Origin: Burkholderiales bacterium
GTDB taxonomy: Bacteria; Pseudomonadota; Gammaproteobacteria; Burkholderiales; Burkholderiaceae
Assembly (NCBI GenBank): GCA_026225235.1
Contig: JAMFSK010000126.1
Coordinates: 17,841-81,840 of the forward strand
DNA length: 64,000 nt
Direction of reading: 5' to 3'
How positions within the stretch are numbered: the stretch's first letter is position 1; every line of letters begins with the position of its first letter. The position numbers and the translations under genes are program-made. Of the stretch, positions 7,846 to 19,333 are shown piece by piece. The notes under the pieces were generated by a model. The model saw only the letters and a program-made list of their open reading frames with translations. It was not told the DNA's origin and searched no databases.

Positions 7846-10800
7846 ATGCACCAAACGGAAACAAGCCAGGGCAATGCGGCAAATCGGCCGCCTGCGGGTG
7901 CGCAGGTCGGCACGCAGCGCATCGTCAAGATCCGACGCGACTACAACTCCTGGGTCGGCGACGAGACGCTCGAGGATTACGCGTTACGTTTTACGCCCCG
8001 CACGTTCCGACGCTGGTCGGAGTTTCGCGTCGCCAACACCGCGCTCGGCGCGATCTCGTTTCTCGCGCTCGAGGCGATCGGCGGCACGCTGGTGGTGAAC
8101 TACGGTTTCACCAATGCGGTATGGGCGATCCTCGCGGTGTCGGCGCTGATCTTTCTGACGGGGCTGCCCATCAGCTATTACGCGGCGCGCTTCGGGGTCG
8201 ATATGGACCTGCTCACGCGCGGCGCAGGTTTCGGTTATATCGGCTCGACGCTGACGTCACTGATCTACGCGACCTTTACGTTCGTCTTTTTCGCGCTCGA
8301 GTCGGCAATCATGTCGCTCGCGCTCCAGCTGTATTTCCACATTCCGCTGCCGATCGCCTATATCGTCAGCGCCCTGGTGGTGATTCCGATCGTCACCTTC
8401 GGCATCACGCTGATCAACCGACTACAGGGCTGGACCCAGCCGCTCTGGATCGTTCTGCTCGTGCTGCCCTATGCGGCCGTCCTCTGGAAGGAGCCCCATC
8501 TGCTCTCACAGTGGTCCAGTTTCGGCGGCATGGCGGCCGATGGTCACAACTTCAATCTGTTGGCTTTCGGTGCGGGATGCACAGTTGCGTTCTCGCTTGT
8601 GGTGCAGATCGGCGAGCAGGTCGACTTCCTGCGCTTCCTGCCCCCCAAAACGCGGGCTAACCGAGTGCGCTGGTGGGCCGCCCTGCTCTGCGCGGGACCG
8701 GGCTGGATCGTGCCCGGCGCGCTCAAGATGCTGGGCGGTGCATTTCTGGCCTTTCTCGCGATCCAGCACGAGATCGATCCGAGCCGCGCGATCGAGCCGA
8801 CCCAGATGTATCTGGTCGCTTATCAGTACGTCTTCCACTCGCCTGAAGCCGCGCTCGCCGCGATGACGCTATTCGTGATCGTCTCGCAGATGAAGATCAA
8901 CGTGACCAACGCGTATGCGGGGTCGCTCGCCTGGTCGAACTTCTTCGCACGGCTCACGCATAGCCATCCAGGTCGCGTGGTCTGGCTCGTGTTCAATGTG
9001 CTGATCGCTCTGCTGCTCGTTGAAATGGGCGTGTTTGCGGTGATCAGCAAGGTCCTCGCGCTCTATTCAAACGTGGCGATTGCATGGATTGGGGCGCTGG
9101 TTGGCGATCTTGTGATCAACAAGCCGCTCGGCTACAGCCCGCCGTATGTCGAGTTCAAGCGCGCGCACCTGTACGACGTCAATCCCGTTGGCGTCGGTGC
9201 GATGCTGATTGCCTCAATCGTTGCCGCGCTGTCGCATGCGGGATTGTTCGGCGACGTGGCCGAGGCGCTGTCGCCCTTTATCGCTCTGCTGGTCGCGTTT
9301 GTGTGCGCCCCGCTGATCGCGATCGCCACGCGCGGCAAGTACTACCTCGCTCGTGATGACCGCACGCTCGAAGCAGGCGCGGTATTGCGCTGTGTGATTT
9401 GCGCCAACGAATTCGAACGCGAAGACATGGCGCATTGCCCGGCTTATGCGGGCGCGATCTGCTCGCTGTGCTGTTCACTTGATTCGCGATGCAACGATTC
9501 CTGCAAGCCCGATGCGCGTATGTCGGTTCAGTTGAACCAGTCCGTCAAGGCGCTGTTTCCGGGGCTCAAGCTCAATGCGGGAGCGGTACGGATCGCGCGA
9601 TATACGGGCGTGCTCGCCATCGTGCTCGGGCTGCTCGGCGGCGTGCTTTACCTCGCTTGGTATCAGAGCGCGAACAACCTCGACGACACCGCGACGCTCG
9701 CGCGCGCTGCCCTGTTGCGGGGTTACGTCACCGCCTTCTTCGCGCTCGCGCTGGTCGGGTGCATCGGTGTCTGGTGGCTTGTGCTCGCCAACGAAAGCCG
9801 CAAGGTCACTCAGGAGGAATCCGAACGTCAGACCGAACTCCTGATGCAGGAAATCGAGGCCCACCGTAAAACCGACGCCGCGCTTCAGCACGCGAGCGCC
9901 GCAGCCGAGTCGGCCAACCGCGCGAAGAGCCGATACGTGACCGGCCTGAGCCATGAGTTGCGCACTCCGCTCAACAGCATCCTTGGGTATGCGCAGTTGC
10001 TGCTGCAGGATGCTGACGATCTCGTCGCCCCCAAACGGCACGCACTTGCAACCATCCATCGCAGTGGCGAGCACTTGCTGGCGCTCGTCGACGGGTTGCT
10101 CGACGTCGCGCGGATCGAGGCCGGCAAGCTACAGCTCAACGTAACCGAGGTCGCTCTACCGGCCTTCGTCACGGAACTGTCGGCCATGCTCGCACCGCAG
10201 GCACGCGACAAGGGACTGCAGTTCGAGTTGCAGACACATGGACGGGTGCCCGAGGTCGTGCGCGCCGACGAGAAGCGGGTGCGGCAGATCCTGATCAACC
10301 TGATTGGCAATGCCATTCGCTTTACGGCAACGGGTTCGGTCCAGGTGCGTGCCTCGTATGCGTGGGAGACCGCGACCTTCGAGATCGTCGACACCGGACC
10401 GGGTATGCCGAGCGCCGAACTCGATCGGCTGTTCCTCCCCTTTGAACGCGGTGCCGCAGCGCGTGAACACGATCATGGCGCCGGGCTGGGTCTGACAATC
10501 TGCCGCTTACTGACCGAGTTGATGGGCGGCAACCTGCAGGTCGAAAGCGAGGTCGGCCGTGGCACGCGCTTTATCGTCAAGCTCTTTATGCCGGAGGTCC
10601 GCGCGCCACTGCTGCTCGCCGGGCGTTCGCAACAGGTCAAGGGCTACATCGGTCCGAGCCGCACGATTCTTGTGGTCGACGACCTGTCGGACCAGCGTCG
10701 CATCGTGACGAGCGCCTTGGCGCCGCTCGGCTTCCAGGTGGTCGAAGCCGCCAGCGGACCGGCTGCGTTGCAATGGCTCGCCACCGAAGTTGCAGATCTG

Positions 10801-11265
10801 ATCGTAATGGACGTCTCAATGCCTTCGATGGACGGCTACGAGGCCAGTCAGCTGATCCGAAGCCATCAGCTGTCCGATGCCCCCATCCTGATTCTCTCGG
10901 CGAACGCATTTGCAGATGACCGGGAAAAGGGTGCGCTCGCAGGTTGCGACGATTATCTCGCCAAGCCACTTCATATTCCGCTGTTGCTCGACAAGCTCGC
11001 GGCCCTGCTCAAGCTCGAATGGGTCAAGGCCTCGAATGAACCGGAGCCCAAGCCGAGTCTTCCTGCGGAGCTGCGTCGACAGCTCCAGGCCTTGCTCTCA
11101 ATGGGTTATGTGCAGGGCCTGGTCGAACGTCTCGATGAAGCCGGCCGCGACACCCCCCACCTAGTCGATGCACTCGAGCCGTTGCGCACGCTCGCGCAAC
11201 GTTTCCGCCTACCCGAACTTGCCCGGCTGCTCGAAGACACCCCTACGGAGCCCGATCATGCTTAG
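7846..11265 (+). CDS. NCS1-type permease fused to hybrid histidine kinase
   Basis: An 1139-residue inner-membrane protein. Residues about 30-500 look like a full NCS1 (cytosine/purine/allantoin-type) permease with about twelve membrane segments and motifs such as KINVTNAYAGSLAWSNFF. Residues 516-553 hold eight cysteines in a putative metal-binding knot. Two further membrane segments follow (about 580-655). Next come HisKA with the phospho-acceptor in LSHELRTPLN (His703), an ATPase domain with N box near 818-822 and GAGLGLTICR, and a receiver domain (about 945-1060, Asp989 in VMDVSMPSMDG, Lys in DDYLAKPL). A short helical tail ends the protein. The gene diverges from urtA and overlaps the next regulator gene by 8 bases. 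It probably senses, and may transport, a nitrogen compound related to the neighbouring amide/urea system. Confidence 0.88.
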   Translation: MHQTETSQGNAANRPPAGAQVGTQRIVKIRRDYNSWVGDETLEDYALRFTPRTFRRWSEFRVANTALGAISFLALEAIGGTLVVNYGFTNAVWAILAVSALIFLTGLPISYYAARFGVDMDLLTRGAGFGYIGSTLTSLIYATFTFVFFALESAIMSLALQLYFHIPLPIAYIVSALVVIPIVTFGITLINRLQGWTQPLWIVLLVLPYAAVLWKEPHLLSQWSSFGGMAADGHNFNLLAFGAGCTVAFSLVVQIGEQVDFLRFLPPKTRANRVRWWAALLCAGPGWIVPGALKMLGGAFLAFLAIQHEIDPSRAIEPTQMYLVAYQYVFHSPEAALAAMTLFVIVSQMKINVTNAYAGSLAWSNFFARLTHSHPGRVVWLVFNVLIALLLVEMGVFAVISKVLALYSNVAIAWIGALVGDLVINKPLGYSPPYVEFKRAHLYDVNPVGVGAMLIASIVAALSHAGLFGDVAEALSPFIALLVAFVCAPLIAIATRGKYYLARDDRTLEAGAVLRCVICANEFEREDMAHCPAYAGAICSLCCSLDSRCNDSCKPDARMSVQLNQSVKALFPGLKLNAGAVRIARYTGVLAIVLGLLGGVLYLAWYQSANNLDDTATLARAALLRGYVTAFFALALVGCIGVWWLVLANESRKVTQEESERQTELLMQEIEAHRKTDAALQHASAAAESANRAKSRYVTGLSHELRTPLNSILGYAQLLLQDADDLVAPKRHALATIHRSGEHLLALVDGLLDVARIEAGKLQLNVTEVALPAFVTELSAMLAPQARDKGLQFELQTHGRVPEVVRADEKRVRQILINLIGNAIRFTATGSVQVRASYAWETATFEIVDTGPGMPSAELDRLFLPFERGAAAREHDHGAGLGLTICRLLTELMGGNLQVESEVGRGTRFIVKLFMPEVRAPLLLAGRSQQVKGYIGPSRTILVVDDLSDQRRIVTSALAPLGFQVVEAASGPAALQWLATEVADLIVMDVSMPSMDGYEASQLIRSHQLSDAPILILSANAFADDREKGALAGCDDYLAKPLHIPLLLDKLAALLKLEWVKASNEPEPKPSLPAELRRQLQALLSMGYVQGLVERLDEAGRDTPHLVDALEPLRTLAQRFRLPELARLLEDTPTEPDHA

Positions 11266-12337
11266 CCACGACGAATCGATTCGCGTACCGGCTGCGGCTT
11301 TGCCGGTGTTGCTGGACAACAAGCCAGTGATCCTGATCGTCGACGACACGCCCGACAATCTCGCCCTGCTCTCCGATACCTTGCAGGCCGCAGGCTATGC
11401 CGTACTGGTAGCGCTCGATGGTGAATCGGCACTGGAGCGGCTCAAGCTGATCACACCCGATGCGGTACTGCTCGACGCGATGATGCCGGGCATGGATGGC
11501 TTTGCGACATGCAAGCTCATCAAGGCCGATATGCGCAACCGGCACCTGCCGATCATCTTCATGACAGCGCTGGCGGATAGCGAGCATGTAGTGCAAGGCT
11601 TTCGTGTTGGGGGCGTCGACTATGTGACCAAGCCTGTGCGGCCGAGTGAGGTGGTTGCACGTATTGCAGCGCACGTGCAGCGCTCGCAGGCTCAGCGGCA
11701 GGCCGATCTCGTCCTTGAGATGGGGATGAAGGCGGCGCTGATCGCGCGCAGTAATGGTGACATCGCATGGCAAAGCGAGCTCGCTCGGCAACGGCTGTCG
11801 TTAATGTGGAACAGGTCTGCGGGAGCCACGACACAGGACTTCGGCGCGGCGAATGGCGACGCTCAGGTCAAGGCCGAGGTTGCGGCTTCGGCTTCGGCAA
11901 CCGGTGGGATCGACGGCAAGCAAGAGGGGACCGAGTCACCGGCTGGATCCACGCTCCCACCTCTCTTACGCGATTGGCTCGCGCGCTGGATCGATAGTGG
12001 GGCCGACCCACAACTGAGCTTCGATTCCGTCCAGGATGGCGTACGACGCGTAGCGCGCGTACTGGGTCGTGCCACGAGGGGCGACTGGGTCATCCTGCTG
12101 GAAGAGTTCGACGATGCTGCACAGACCATCGACCTTGCGAGCCGCTTCGGCTTGACGGCACGTGAAGCCGAGGTCTTGCTATGGCTCTCGCGAGGCAAAA
12201 CCAATCGCGACATCAGCGACATCATCGGCATGGCGCCGCGGACCGTGAACAAACACCTTGAACATGTCTTCGCCAAGCTCAACGTCGAAACCCGTGCTGC
12301 GGCAACGGCAATCGCAGTGCAGGCGAGTTCGAGGTAG
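11258..12337 (+). CDS. NarL/LuxR-type response regulator
   Basis: A 359-residue protein. The receiver domain (residues about 22-140) has acidic pair DD near 29-30, phospho-acceptor Asp73 in LLDAMMPGMDG, and Lys in DYVTKPVRP. A long linker follows, then a LuxR-type HTH from residue 299 (LTAREAEVLLWLSRGKTNRD). I placed the start at 11258, overlapping the kinase stop with ACGGAG seven bases upstream, rather than at the ATG at 11168 inside the kinase. It is the evident partner of the permease-kinase and the likely activator of the divergent urt-fmd operon. The linker (about 140-290) is longer than in typical NarL proteins. Confidence 0.88.
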   Translation: MLSHDESIRVPAAALPVLLDNKPVILIVDDTPDNLALLSDTLQAAGYAVLVALDGESALERLKLITPDAVLLDAMMPGMDGFATCKLIKADMRNRHLPIIFMTALADSEHVVQGFRVGGVDYVTKPVRPSEVVARIAAHVQRSQAQRQADLVLEMGMKAALIARSNGDIAWQSELARQRLSLMWNRSAGATTQDFGAANGDAQVKAEVAASASATGGIDGKQEGTESPAGSTLPPLLRDWLARWIDSGADPQLSFDSVQDGVRRVARVLGRATRGDWVILLEEFDDAAQTIDLASRFGLTAREAEVLLWLSRGKTNRDISDIIGMAPRTVNKHLEHVFAKLNVETRAAATAIAVQASSR

Positions 12338-12360
12338 CCGGGGCCGCTTTGCCTATCTCT

Positions 12361-12393
12361 TCGAGGTCAGGCGCATTCAAAGCCCGACCTCGA
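12361..12393. terminator. Hairpin between convergent regulator gene and leuA
   Basis: TCGAGGTC (12361-12368) and GACCTCGA (12386-12393) form a perfect 8-bp stem with a 17-base loop. The hairpin lies in the 67-base gap between two convergent genes. No T-tract follows on either strand, so it may not act alone as an intrinsic terminator. Confidence 0.35.
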
Positions 12394-12404
12394 CGATCGG
12401 CCGC

Positions 12405-13946
12405 TTACAACTGCGGGTTCAACTTTTCCGTCTTCGATTGCAAGCGATTCAGCGCGGCGATATAGGCCTTGGCCGAGGCAGCAACGATATCCGGGTCGGT
12501 GCCCACGCCGTTGACGATACGGCCGCTCCGGGACAGACGCACCGTCACTTCGCCCTGGGCCTGCGTCCCGTTCGTGATTGCATTGACCGAATACAGAATC
12601 AGCTCTGCGCCGCTTGAAACCTTGCTCTCGATCGCGTTGAGCGTGGCATCGACCGGCCCATTGCCGTCGCAGTCGCCCGTGACTTCCTTGCCCTCAACCG
12701 AGAACACGACCTTCGCATGCGGACGTTCACCCGTCTCCGAGCGTTGTGACAAGGACACAAAACGGAAGTACTCGTGCTCATGCGCCGCTGCGGCTTCGTC
12801 GGAGACGATCGACAAGATGTCTTCGTCATAGATCTCAGCCTTCTTGTCGGCGAGATCCTTGAAGCGGACAAACGCCGCGTTCACATCCGCTTCGCTTTCG
12901 AGCGCGACACCCAGTTCCTGCAAACGCTGCTTGAATGCGTTGCGGCCCGAGAGCTTGCCGAGCACGATCTTGTTGGTGGCCCAGCCCACGTCTTCCGCAC
13001 GCATGATTTCGTAGGTATCGCGCGCCTTGAGCACGCCATCCTGGTGGATGCCCGATGCATGCGCGAACGCATTCGCACCGACCACCGCCTTGTTCGGCTG
13101 AACCACGAAGCCGGTGACCTGCGACACCATCTTCGACGCAGGCACGATCTGCGTGGTGTCGATGCCCATTTCAAGACCGAAGTAATCCTTGCGCGTCTTG
13201 ACGGCCATCACGATCTCTTCGAGCGACGTGTTGCCCGCCCGCTCGCCAAGACCATTGATCGTGCACTCGACCTGCCGCGCGCCACCGATCTGCACGCCGG
13301 CCAGCGAGTTCGCCACCGCCATGCCGAGGTCGTTGTGGCAATGCACGGACCACACTGCCTTGTCGGAGTTGGGCACGCGTTCGCGCAAGGTCTTGACGAG
13401 CTGACCGTAAAGCTCCGGCACCGCATAACCCACGGTGTCGGCGATATTGATCGTCGTCGCGCCTTCCGCGATCACGGCTTCGAGCACACGGCACAGAAAG
13501 TCGATATCCGAACGGCTGCCGTCTTCCGGCGAGAACTCGACGTTGTCCGTGAACTTGCGGGCGAAGCGCACCGAGCTGCGGGCTTGCTCGAACACCTGAT
13601 CGGGCGTCATCCGCAACTTCTTTTCCATATGCAGCGGCGACGTCGCGATAAAGGTATGGATCCGCTTGTTGTCGGAACCCGCCAGCGCGTCGGCAGCGCG
13701 CTGGATGTCCTTGTCGTTGGCACGCGCCAGCGAGCACACGGTGCTGTCGCGCACGATCGCAGCAATCGCGCGGATCGCTTCGAAATCGCCATTGGAGCTT
13801 GCCGCGAAACCGGCTTCGATCACATCGACCTTGAGCCGCTCGAGCTGCTTCGCGATGCGGATTTTTTCATCCTTCGTCATCGAGGCGCCGGGCGATTGTT
13901 CGCCGTCACGGAGCGTCGTGTCGAAAATAAACAGTTTTTCTGCCAT
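12405..13946 (-). CDS. leuA: 2-isopropylmalate synthase
   Basis: A 513-residue enzyme catalysing the first committed step of leucine synthesis (acetyl-CoA + 2-oxoisovalerate). The N-terminal TIM barrel begins [15 protein letters not shown], with metal-binding and active-site stretches including [15 protein letters not shown] and [13 protein letters not shown]. The C-terminal leucine-feedback domain follows (about residues 390-513). Full family length. It ends the minus-strand order ilvB-ilvH-ilvC-psd-pssA-leuA. Its substrate 2-oxoisovalerate comes from the ilv branch encoded in the same block. Confidence 0.96.
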   Translation of the reverse strand: MAEKLFIFDTTLRDGEQSPGASMTKDEKIRIAKQLERLKVDVIEAGFAASSNGDFEAIRAIAAIVRDSTVCSLARANDKDIQRAADALAGSDNKRIHTFIATSPLHMEKKLRMTPDQVFEQARSSVRFARKFTDNVEFSPEDGSRSDIDFLCRVLEAVIAEGATTINIADTVGYAVPELYGQLVKTLRERVPNSDKAVWSVHCHNDLGMAVANSLAGVQIGGARQVECTINGLGERAGNTSLEEIVMAVKTRKDYFGLEMGIDTTQIVPASKMVSQVTGFVVQPNKAVVGANAFAHASGIHQDGVLKARDTYEIMRAEDVGWATNKIVLGKLSGRNAFKQRLQELGVALESEADVNAAFVRFKDLADKKAEIYDEDILSIVSDEAAAAHEHEYFRFVSLSQRSETGERPHAKVVFSVEGKEVTGDCDGNGPVDATLNAIESKVSSGAELILYSVNAITNGTQAQGEVTVRLSRSGRIVNGVGTDPDIVAASAKAYIAALNRLQSKTEKLNPQL

Positions 13947-14004
13947 GGTGGGGATCCTCGGTGCTGCTTTATAAGAATAGATCAGGCGCTACAAGCGCCC
14001 ACAA

Positions 14005-14877
14005 TCAACGATCGGTCGCCGTGCGCGCGGGATTCTGGCGCCCGCGCAACAACTGGTAGCCCCAGTAGACGTAGCCCGAGAGCCCGTAGAGCACGAACAA
14101 ACCGAACAACACGATCGGCGGGTCGGACGACACCGCGACAAACGCGACGACCACCAGCAGGATCACGCCGAACGGCACGCGATGCCGGACATTGAAGGCC
14201 TTGCCACTATAGAACGGTGCGTTCGAGACCATCGTCACGCCGGCATAGATCGTCAGGACAAATGCAACCCAAGGCAGCCACGTCAGATTGACTGGCACCC
14301 GGTTATCGGTTGCCAGCCACACAAAGCCGGCGATCAGCGCAGCCGAGGCCGGGCTCGGCAGGCCTTGGAAGAAACGTTTGTCGACGACGCCGATATTCGC
14401 GTTGAAGCGCGCCAGCCGCAATGCTGCACCCGCGCAATAAACAAAGGCCGCCAGCCAGCCCCAGCGGCCAAGGTCGCGCAGGATCCATTCATAGATCACG
14501 AGCGCCGGAGCAATACCGAAGGAGACCATGTCGGACAGGCTGTCGTACTGCTCGCCGAATGCGCTTTGCGTGTGCGTCATGCGGGCCACGCGCCCATCCA
14601 TGCCATCGAGCACCATGGCCACGAAGATCGCGATCGCAGCGATCTCGAAGCGCACGTTCATCGCCTGGACCACGGCGTAGAAACCGCAAAACAGCGCCGC
14701 CGTCGTGAACGCGTTCGGCAGCAAATAGATGCCACGCCGGCGCAGGAACTGCTGACGCTTGTCGCGCAGGCTCTCGTACTTCGACGAATCGGCGGCCACC
14801 GCCGACTGATTGCGGCGGAACGGCCGGGGCACGTGGGATGCGGACTTCGGACGCTGGCGGCGTTTCATGGCAGACAT
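14005..14877 (-). CDS. pssA: CDP-diacylglycerol-serine O-phosphatidyltransferase
   Basis: A 290-residue inner-membrane enzyme with about seven hydrophobic segments. It carries the CDP-alcohol phosphotransferase motif DGRVARxxxxxxxxGxxxDxxxD (seen as DGRVARMTHTQSAFGEQYDS). It makes phosphatidylserine, the precursor that the neighbouring Psd decarboxylates to phosphatidylethanolamine. The N-terminal 45 residues are basic and probably cytoplasmic. The start is supported by GGAG six bases upstream. It lies 36 bases downstream of psd on the same strand. Confidence 0.94.
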   Translation of the reverse strand: MSAMKRRQRPKSASHVPRPFRRNQSAVAADSSKYESLRDKRQQFLRRRGIYLLPNAFTTAALFCGFYAVVQAMNVRFEIAAIAIFVAMVLDGMDGRVARMTHTQSAFGEQYDSLSDMVSFGIAPALVIYEWILRDLGRWGWLAAFVYCAGAALRLARFNANIGVVDKRFFQGLPSPASAALIAGFVWLATDNRVPVNLTWLPWVAFVLTIYAGVTMVSNAPFYSGKAFNVRHRVPFGVILLVVVAFVAVSSDPPIVLFGLFVLYGLSGYVYWGYQLLRGRQNPARTATDR

Positions 14878-14913
14878 CGGGTTCTCCGGATCAGCGTGAC
14901 GATGTGAACGCGT

Positions 14914-15564
14914 TCACACGCGCTCGACGAGTTCAGCGAGCACGGTCGACGATGCATACACCTTTTCGCCGATCGAAACGCGCGGGCGGCTGCCCAGCGG
15001 CAGATACACGTCGACGCGCGAGCCGAAGCGGATAAACCCGTAGCGCTGGCCGCGCGTCAGCGGCTCGCCTACGCGCACATAGCAAAGAATGCGCCGCGCG
15101 ACGAGGCCGGCGACCTGCACCGCGGTCACGGTATGGCCGGAGGCCGTGGCGATCACGAGCGCATTGCGTTCGTTCTCAAGCGAAGCCTTGTCGAGCGCGG
15201 CGTTCAGGAAGGAACCGGGGAAATAGTCGGCTTTCAGGATGGCGCCGTCCACGGGCGAGCGCTGCGAGTGGACATTGAATACATTCATGAACACGCTGAT
15301 CTTCAGCGCGTCACGATCGGCGTGGGGGTCACGGCTGGTCTCGACCGCCACCACGCGGCCGTCGGCCGGGCACAGGACGGCGTTGGCCTGGGTCGGGATC
15401 GGGCGCGGCGGGTCGCGGAAGAACTGGAGCACGAAGATCGTGATCAGCCAGAACGGCACCGACCAGCCGAACCCGGCAAGGGCCATGATCAAAAGCGCCA
15501 CGACGGCAGCGATTGCAATAAAAGGCCAGCCTTCGCGGGCGATGATCGGATGCGGATAATTCAT
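14914..15564 (-). CDS. psd: Phosphatidylserine decarboxylase proenzyme (short type)
   Basis: A 216-residue short-type decarboxylase. The self-cleavage site is FGS followed by RVDVYLP; Ser182 would become the pyruvoyl group, leaving a 35-residue alpha chain. An N-terminal hydrophobic segment (residues about 14-48) anchors it in the membrane. I chose the start at 15564 ([15 protein letters not shown]), which gives the usual length of about 215 residues; an in-frame ATG at 15636 would add 24 residues overlapping a terminator-like hairpin. It produces phosphatidylethanolamine together with PssA. Confidence 0.94.
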   Translation of the reverse strand: MNYPHPIIAREGWPFIAIAAVVALLIMALAGFGWSVPFWLITIFVLQFFRDPPRPIPTQANAVLCPADGRVVAVETSRDPHADRDALKISVFMNVFNVHSQRSPVDGAILKADYFPGSFLNAALDKASLENERNALVIATASGHTVTAVQVAGLVARRILCYVRVGEPLTRGQRYGFIRFGSRVDVYLPLGSRPRVSIGEKVYASSTVLAELVERV

Positions 15565-15599
15565 GAATTCGTCGGTCGAACGGAAACCGCTAGGATAGC

Positions 15600-15633
15600 A
15601 AAAGCCGCCCGGTGCTCGACGCATCCGGGCGGC
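15600..15633 (-). terminator. Intrinsic terminator upstream of psd
   Basis: GCCGCCCGG (15604-15612) pairs perfectly with CCGGGCGGC (15625-15633). Read on the minus strand, the stem is followed by TTTTG. It lies between ilvC and psd, so it would stop transcripts coming from ilvBHC. Confidence 0.6.
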
Positions 15634-15698
15634 CAAATGTTTGCAGACTCTGACTTCACCCGGCTGCGCATGCGCCGCGAGGGTGAAACCCGTCGGCT

Positions 15699-15724
15699 AA
15701 AACGGGCGCTGCCCTGCCCGTTTT
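15699..15724. terminator. Symmetric hairpin directly downstream of ilvC
   Basis: AAAACGGGC (15699-15707) and GCCCGTTTT (15716-15724) form a perfect 9-bp stem with an 8-base loop, starting 11 bases past the ilvC stop. The A/T ends make it usable on either strand. It is the first of two tandem stop signals between ilvC and psd. Confidence 0.65.
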
Positions 15725-15734
15725 CGGGCTGCTT

Positions 15735-17335
<1,601 letters not shown>

Positions 17336-17557
17336 GATGTGCGCTTCTTCGTTTCTTGATGTTCCATAAACCGGGACACGCCCGCCGCCCGGCTGCCGTG
17401 CCATTCACCCGCTGCGCGCAGACCCGCACTTTGTGAGTGCGGCGCCACGAGAGGCCGATGGCACACCAGGAATCGCACAGCAGACCGGGCCGGGCCGCCG
17501 GACACACAAGGTATCCAGGCAGGCGCGGTGGCCGCCGCGCGAAATGTCAGCGAACGC

Positions 17558-19333
17558 CTATAGATCCTCCGAACCAAGCAGCATCTCTGAGATGCCCTTG
17601 CCGGCCTGGACCATGGGCCAGACGTTCTCGGTCGGATCGGTCTGGAAATCGAGGAAAACGGTGCGATCCTTCAGTCTCAGGGCTTCGCGCAGCGCAGGCT
17701 CGACATCGACGGTCTTCTCGACGCGAATGCCGACGTGCCCAAAGGCCTCGGCCAGCTTCACGAAGTCCGGCAGCGCATCCATATACGAGTGCGAATAGCG
17801 CTTGTTGTATTCGAGCTGCTGCCACTGGCGAACCATGCCCAGATAGCGGTTGTTGAGCGAGACGATCTTGATCGGCGTGTTGTACTGCTTGCACGTCGAC
17901 AGCTCCTGGATGCACATCTGGATCGAGCCTTCGCCCGTGATGCACACCACTTCCTCGTCCGGATGCGCCATCTTGACGCCCATCGCCGCCGGCAGGCCGA
18001 AGCCCATGGTGCCGAGGCCGCCCGAGTTGATCCAGCGACGCGGTTTGTCGAACGGGTAGTACTGCGCGGCCCACATCTGGTGCTGGCCGACGTCCGAGCA
18101 GACAAACGCGTTGCCGCCGGTCAGCTCATGGAGCTTCTCGACCACGTATTGGGGCTTGATGATCTCGCTTTCGCGGTCGAACTTCAGGCAGTCGATCGAA
18201 CGCCACTTTTCAATCTGCTCCCACCATTCGGCCAGACCCTTGCGGTCGGGGCCGTGCGGCGCGGTTTGCAGTTGCTCGATCAGTTCCTTGAGCACTTCCT
18301 TGACGTCGCCCACGATCGGAATGTCGACCTTCACGCGCTTGGAAATCGACGACGGGTCGATATCGACGTGAATGATCTTGCGCGGCGATGAGGCAAAGTG
18401 TTCGGGGTTACCGATCACGCGGTCGTCAAAGCGCGCGCCGATCGCGAGCAGCACATCGGAGTGCTGCATCGCCATATTGGCTTCGTACGTGCCGTGCATG
18501 CCCAGCATGCCGAGGAACTTGCTGTCGCTCGCGCGATAGCCGCCGAGACCCATCAGGGTGCTCGTGACCGGGAAGCCCAGCAGGTCGGCGAACTGATTCA
18601 GTTCACGCGAGGCGTCCGCGAGGATGATCCCGCCGCCGGTATAGATATACGGGCGCTTGGCTGACAGCAGCAGCCCGACCGCCTTGCGGATCTGACCGGA
18701 GTGGCCTTTGGTGATCGGATTGTACGAACGCAGCGAGACGCTCTTCGGATAGTCGAACTTGCACGGCATCTTCGACACGTCTTTCGGAATGTCGATCAAT
18801 ACCGGCCCGGGGCGACCCGTGCGTGCGATGTAGAAGGCCTTCTTGACGGTTGCAGCAAGCTCGCGGACATCCTTCACCAGGAAGTTATGCTTCACGCAGG
18901 GCCGGGTGATCCCGACCGTGTCGCATTCCTGAAAGGCATCCTGACCAATCGCCGCAGTCGGAACCTGACCGCTGATCACGACCAGCGGAATCGAGTCCAT
19001 ATAGGCGGTGGCGATCCCGGTGACCGCATTGGTCACACCGGGGCCGGAGGTCACCAGGCACACGCCGACCTTGCCGGTCGAACGCGCATAGGCATCGGCC
19101 GCATGCACGGCAGCCTGCTCGTGACGCACCAGAATGTGGTGGATCTTGTCCTGCTTGTACAACTCGTCGTAAATGTAGAGAACCGAGCCGCCGGGATAGC
19201 CCCAAATAAACTCGACTTGCTCTTCGGCAAGCGATTTCATCAGGACGGTTGCGCCAATCGACTCACCGGCGTGTTCAACCGGGTCATGGGCAAGGCTTTC
19301 CGACGTGGAGAATTCCGCGCTGGGCATATTCAT
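17558..19333 (-). CDS. ilvB: Acetolactate synthase large (catalytic) subunit
   Basis: A 591-residue thiamine-diphosphate enzyme condensing pyruvate with pyruvate or 2-oxobutyrate, the first common step of valine/isoleucine synthesis. The catalytic glutamate is Glu72 in LVRHEQAAVHAADAYAR. The ThDP/Mg motif is GEGSIQMCIQEL with the NN pair in SLNNRYLG. The central FAD-type domain contains GARFDDRVIGN. The N-terminal 25 residues are extra and variable. It is the first gene of the ilv block, behind a leader of several hundred bases that holds an attenuator-like terminator. Confidence 0.95.
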   Translation of the reverse strand: MNMPSAEFSTSESLAHDPVEHAGESIGATVLMKSLAEEQVEFIWGYPGGSVLYIYDELYKQDKIHHILVRHEQAAVHAADAYARSTGKVGVCLVTSGPGVTNAVTGIATAYMDSIPLVVISGQVPTAAIGQDAFQECDTVGITRPCVKHNFLVKDVRELAATVKKAFYIARTGRPGPVLIDIPKDVSKMPCKFDYPKSVSLRSYNPITKGHSGQIRKAVGLLLSAKRPYIYTGGGIILADASRELNQFADLLGFPVTSTLMGLGGYRASDSKFLGMLGMHGTYEANMAMQHSDVLLAIGARFDDRVIGNPEHFASSPRKIIHVDIDPSSISKRVKVDIPIVGDVKEVLKELIEQLQTAPHGPDRKGLAEWWEQIEKWRSIDCLKFDRESEIIKPQYVVEKLHELTGGNAFVCSDVGQHQMWAAQYYPFDKPRRWINSGGLGTMGFGLPAAMGVKMAHPDEEVVCITGEGSIQMCIQELSTCKQYNTPIKIVSLNNRYLGMVRQWQQLEYNKRYSHSYMDALPDFVKLAEAFGHVGIRVEKTVDVEPALREALRLKDRTVFLDFQTDPTENVWPMVQAGKGISEMLLGSEDL

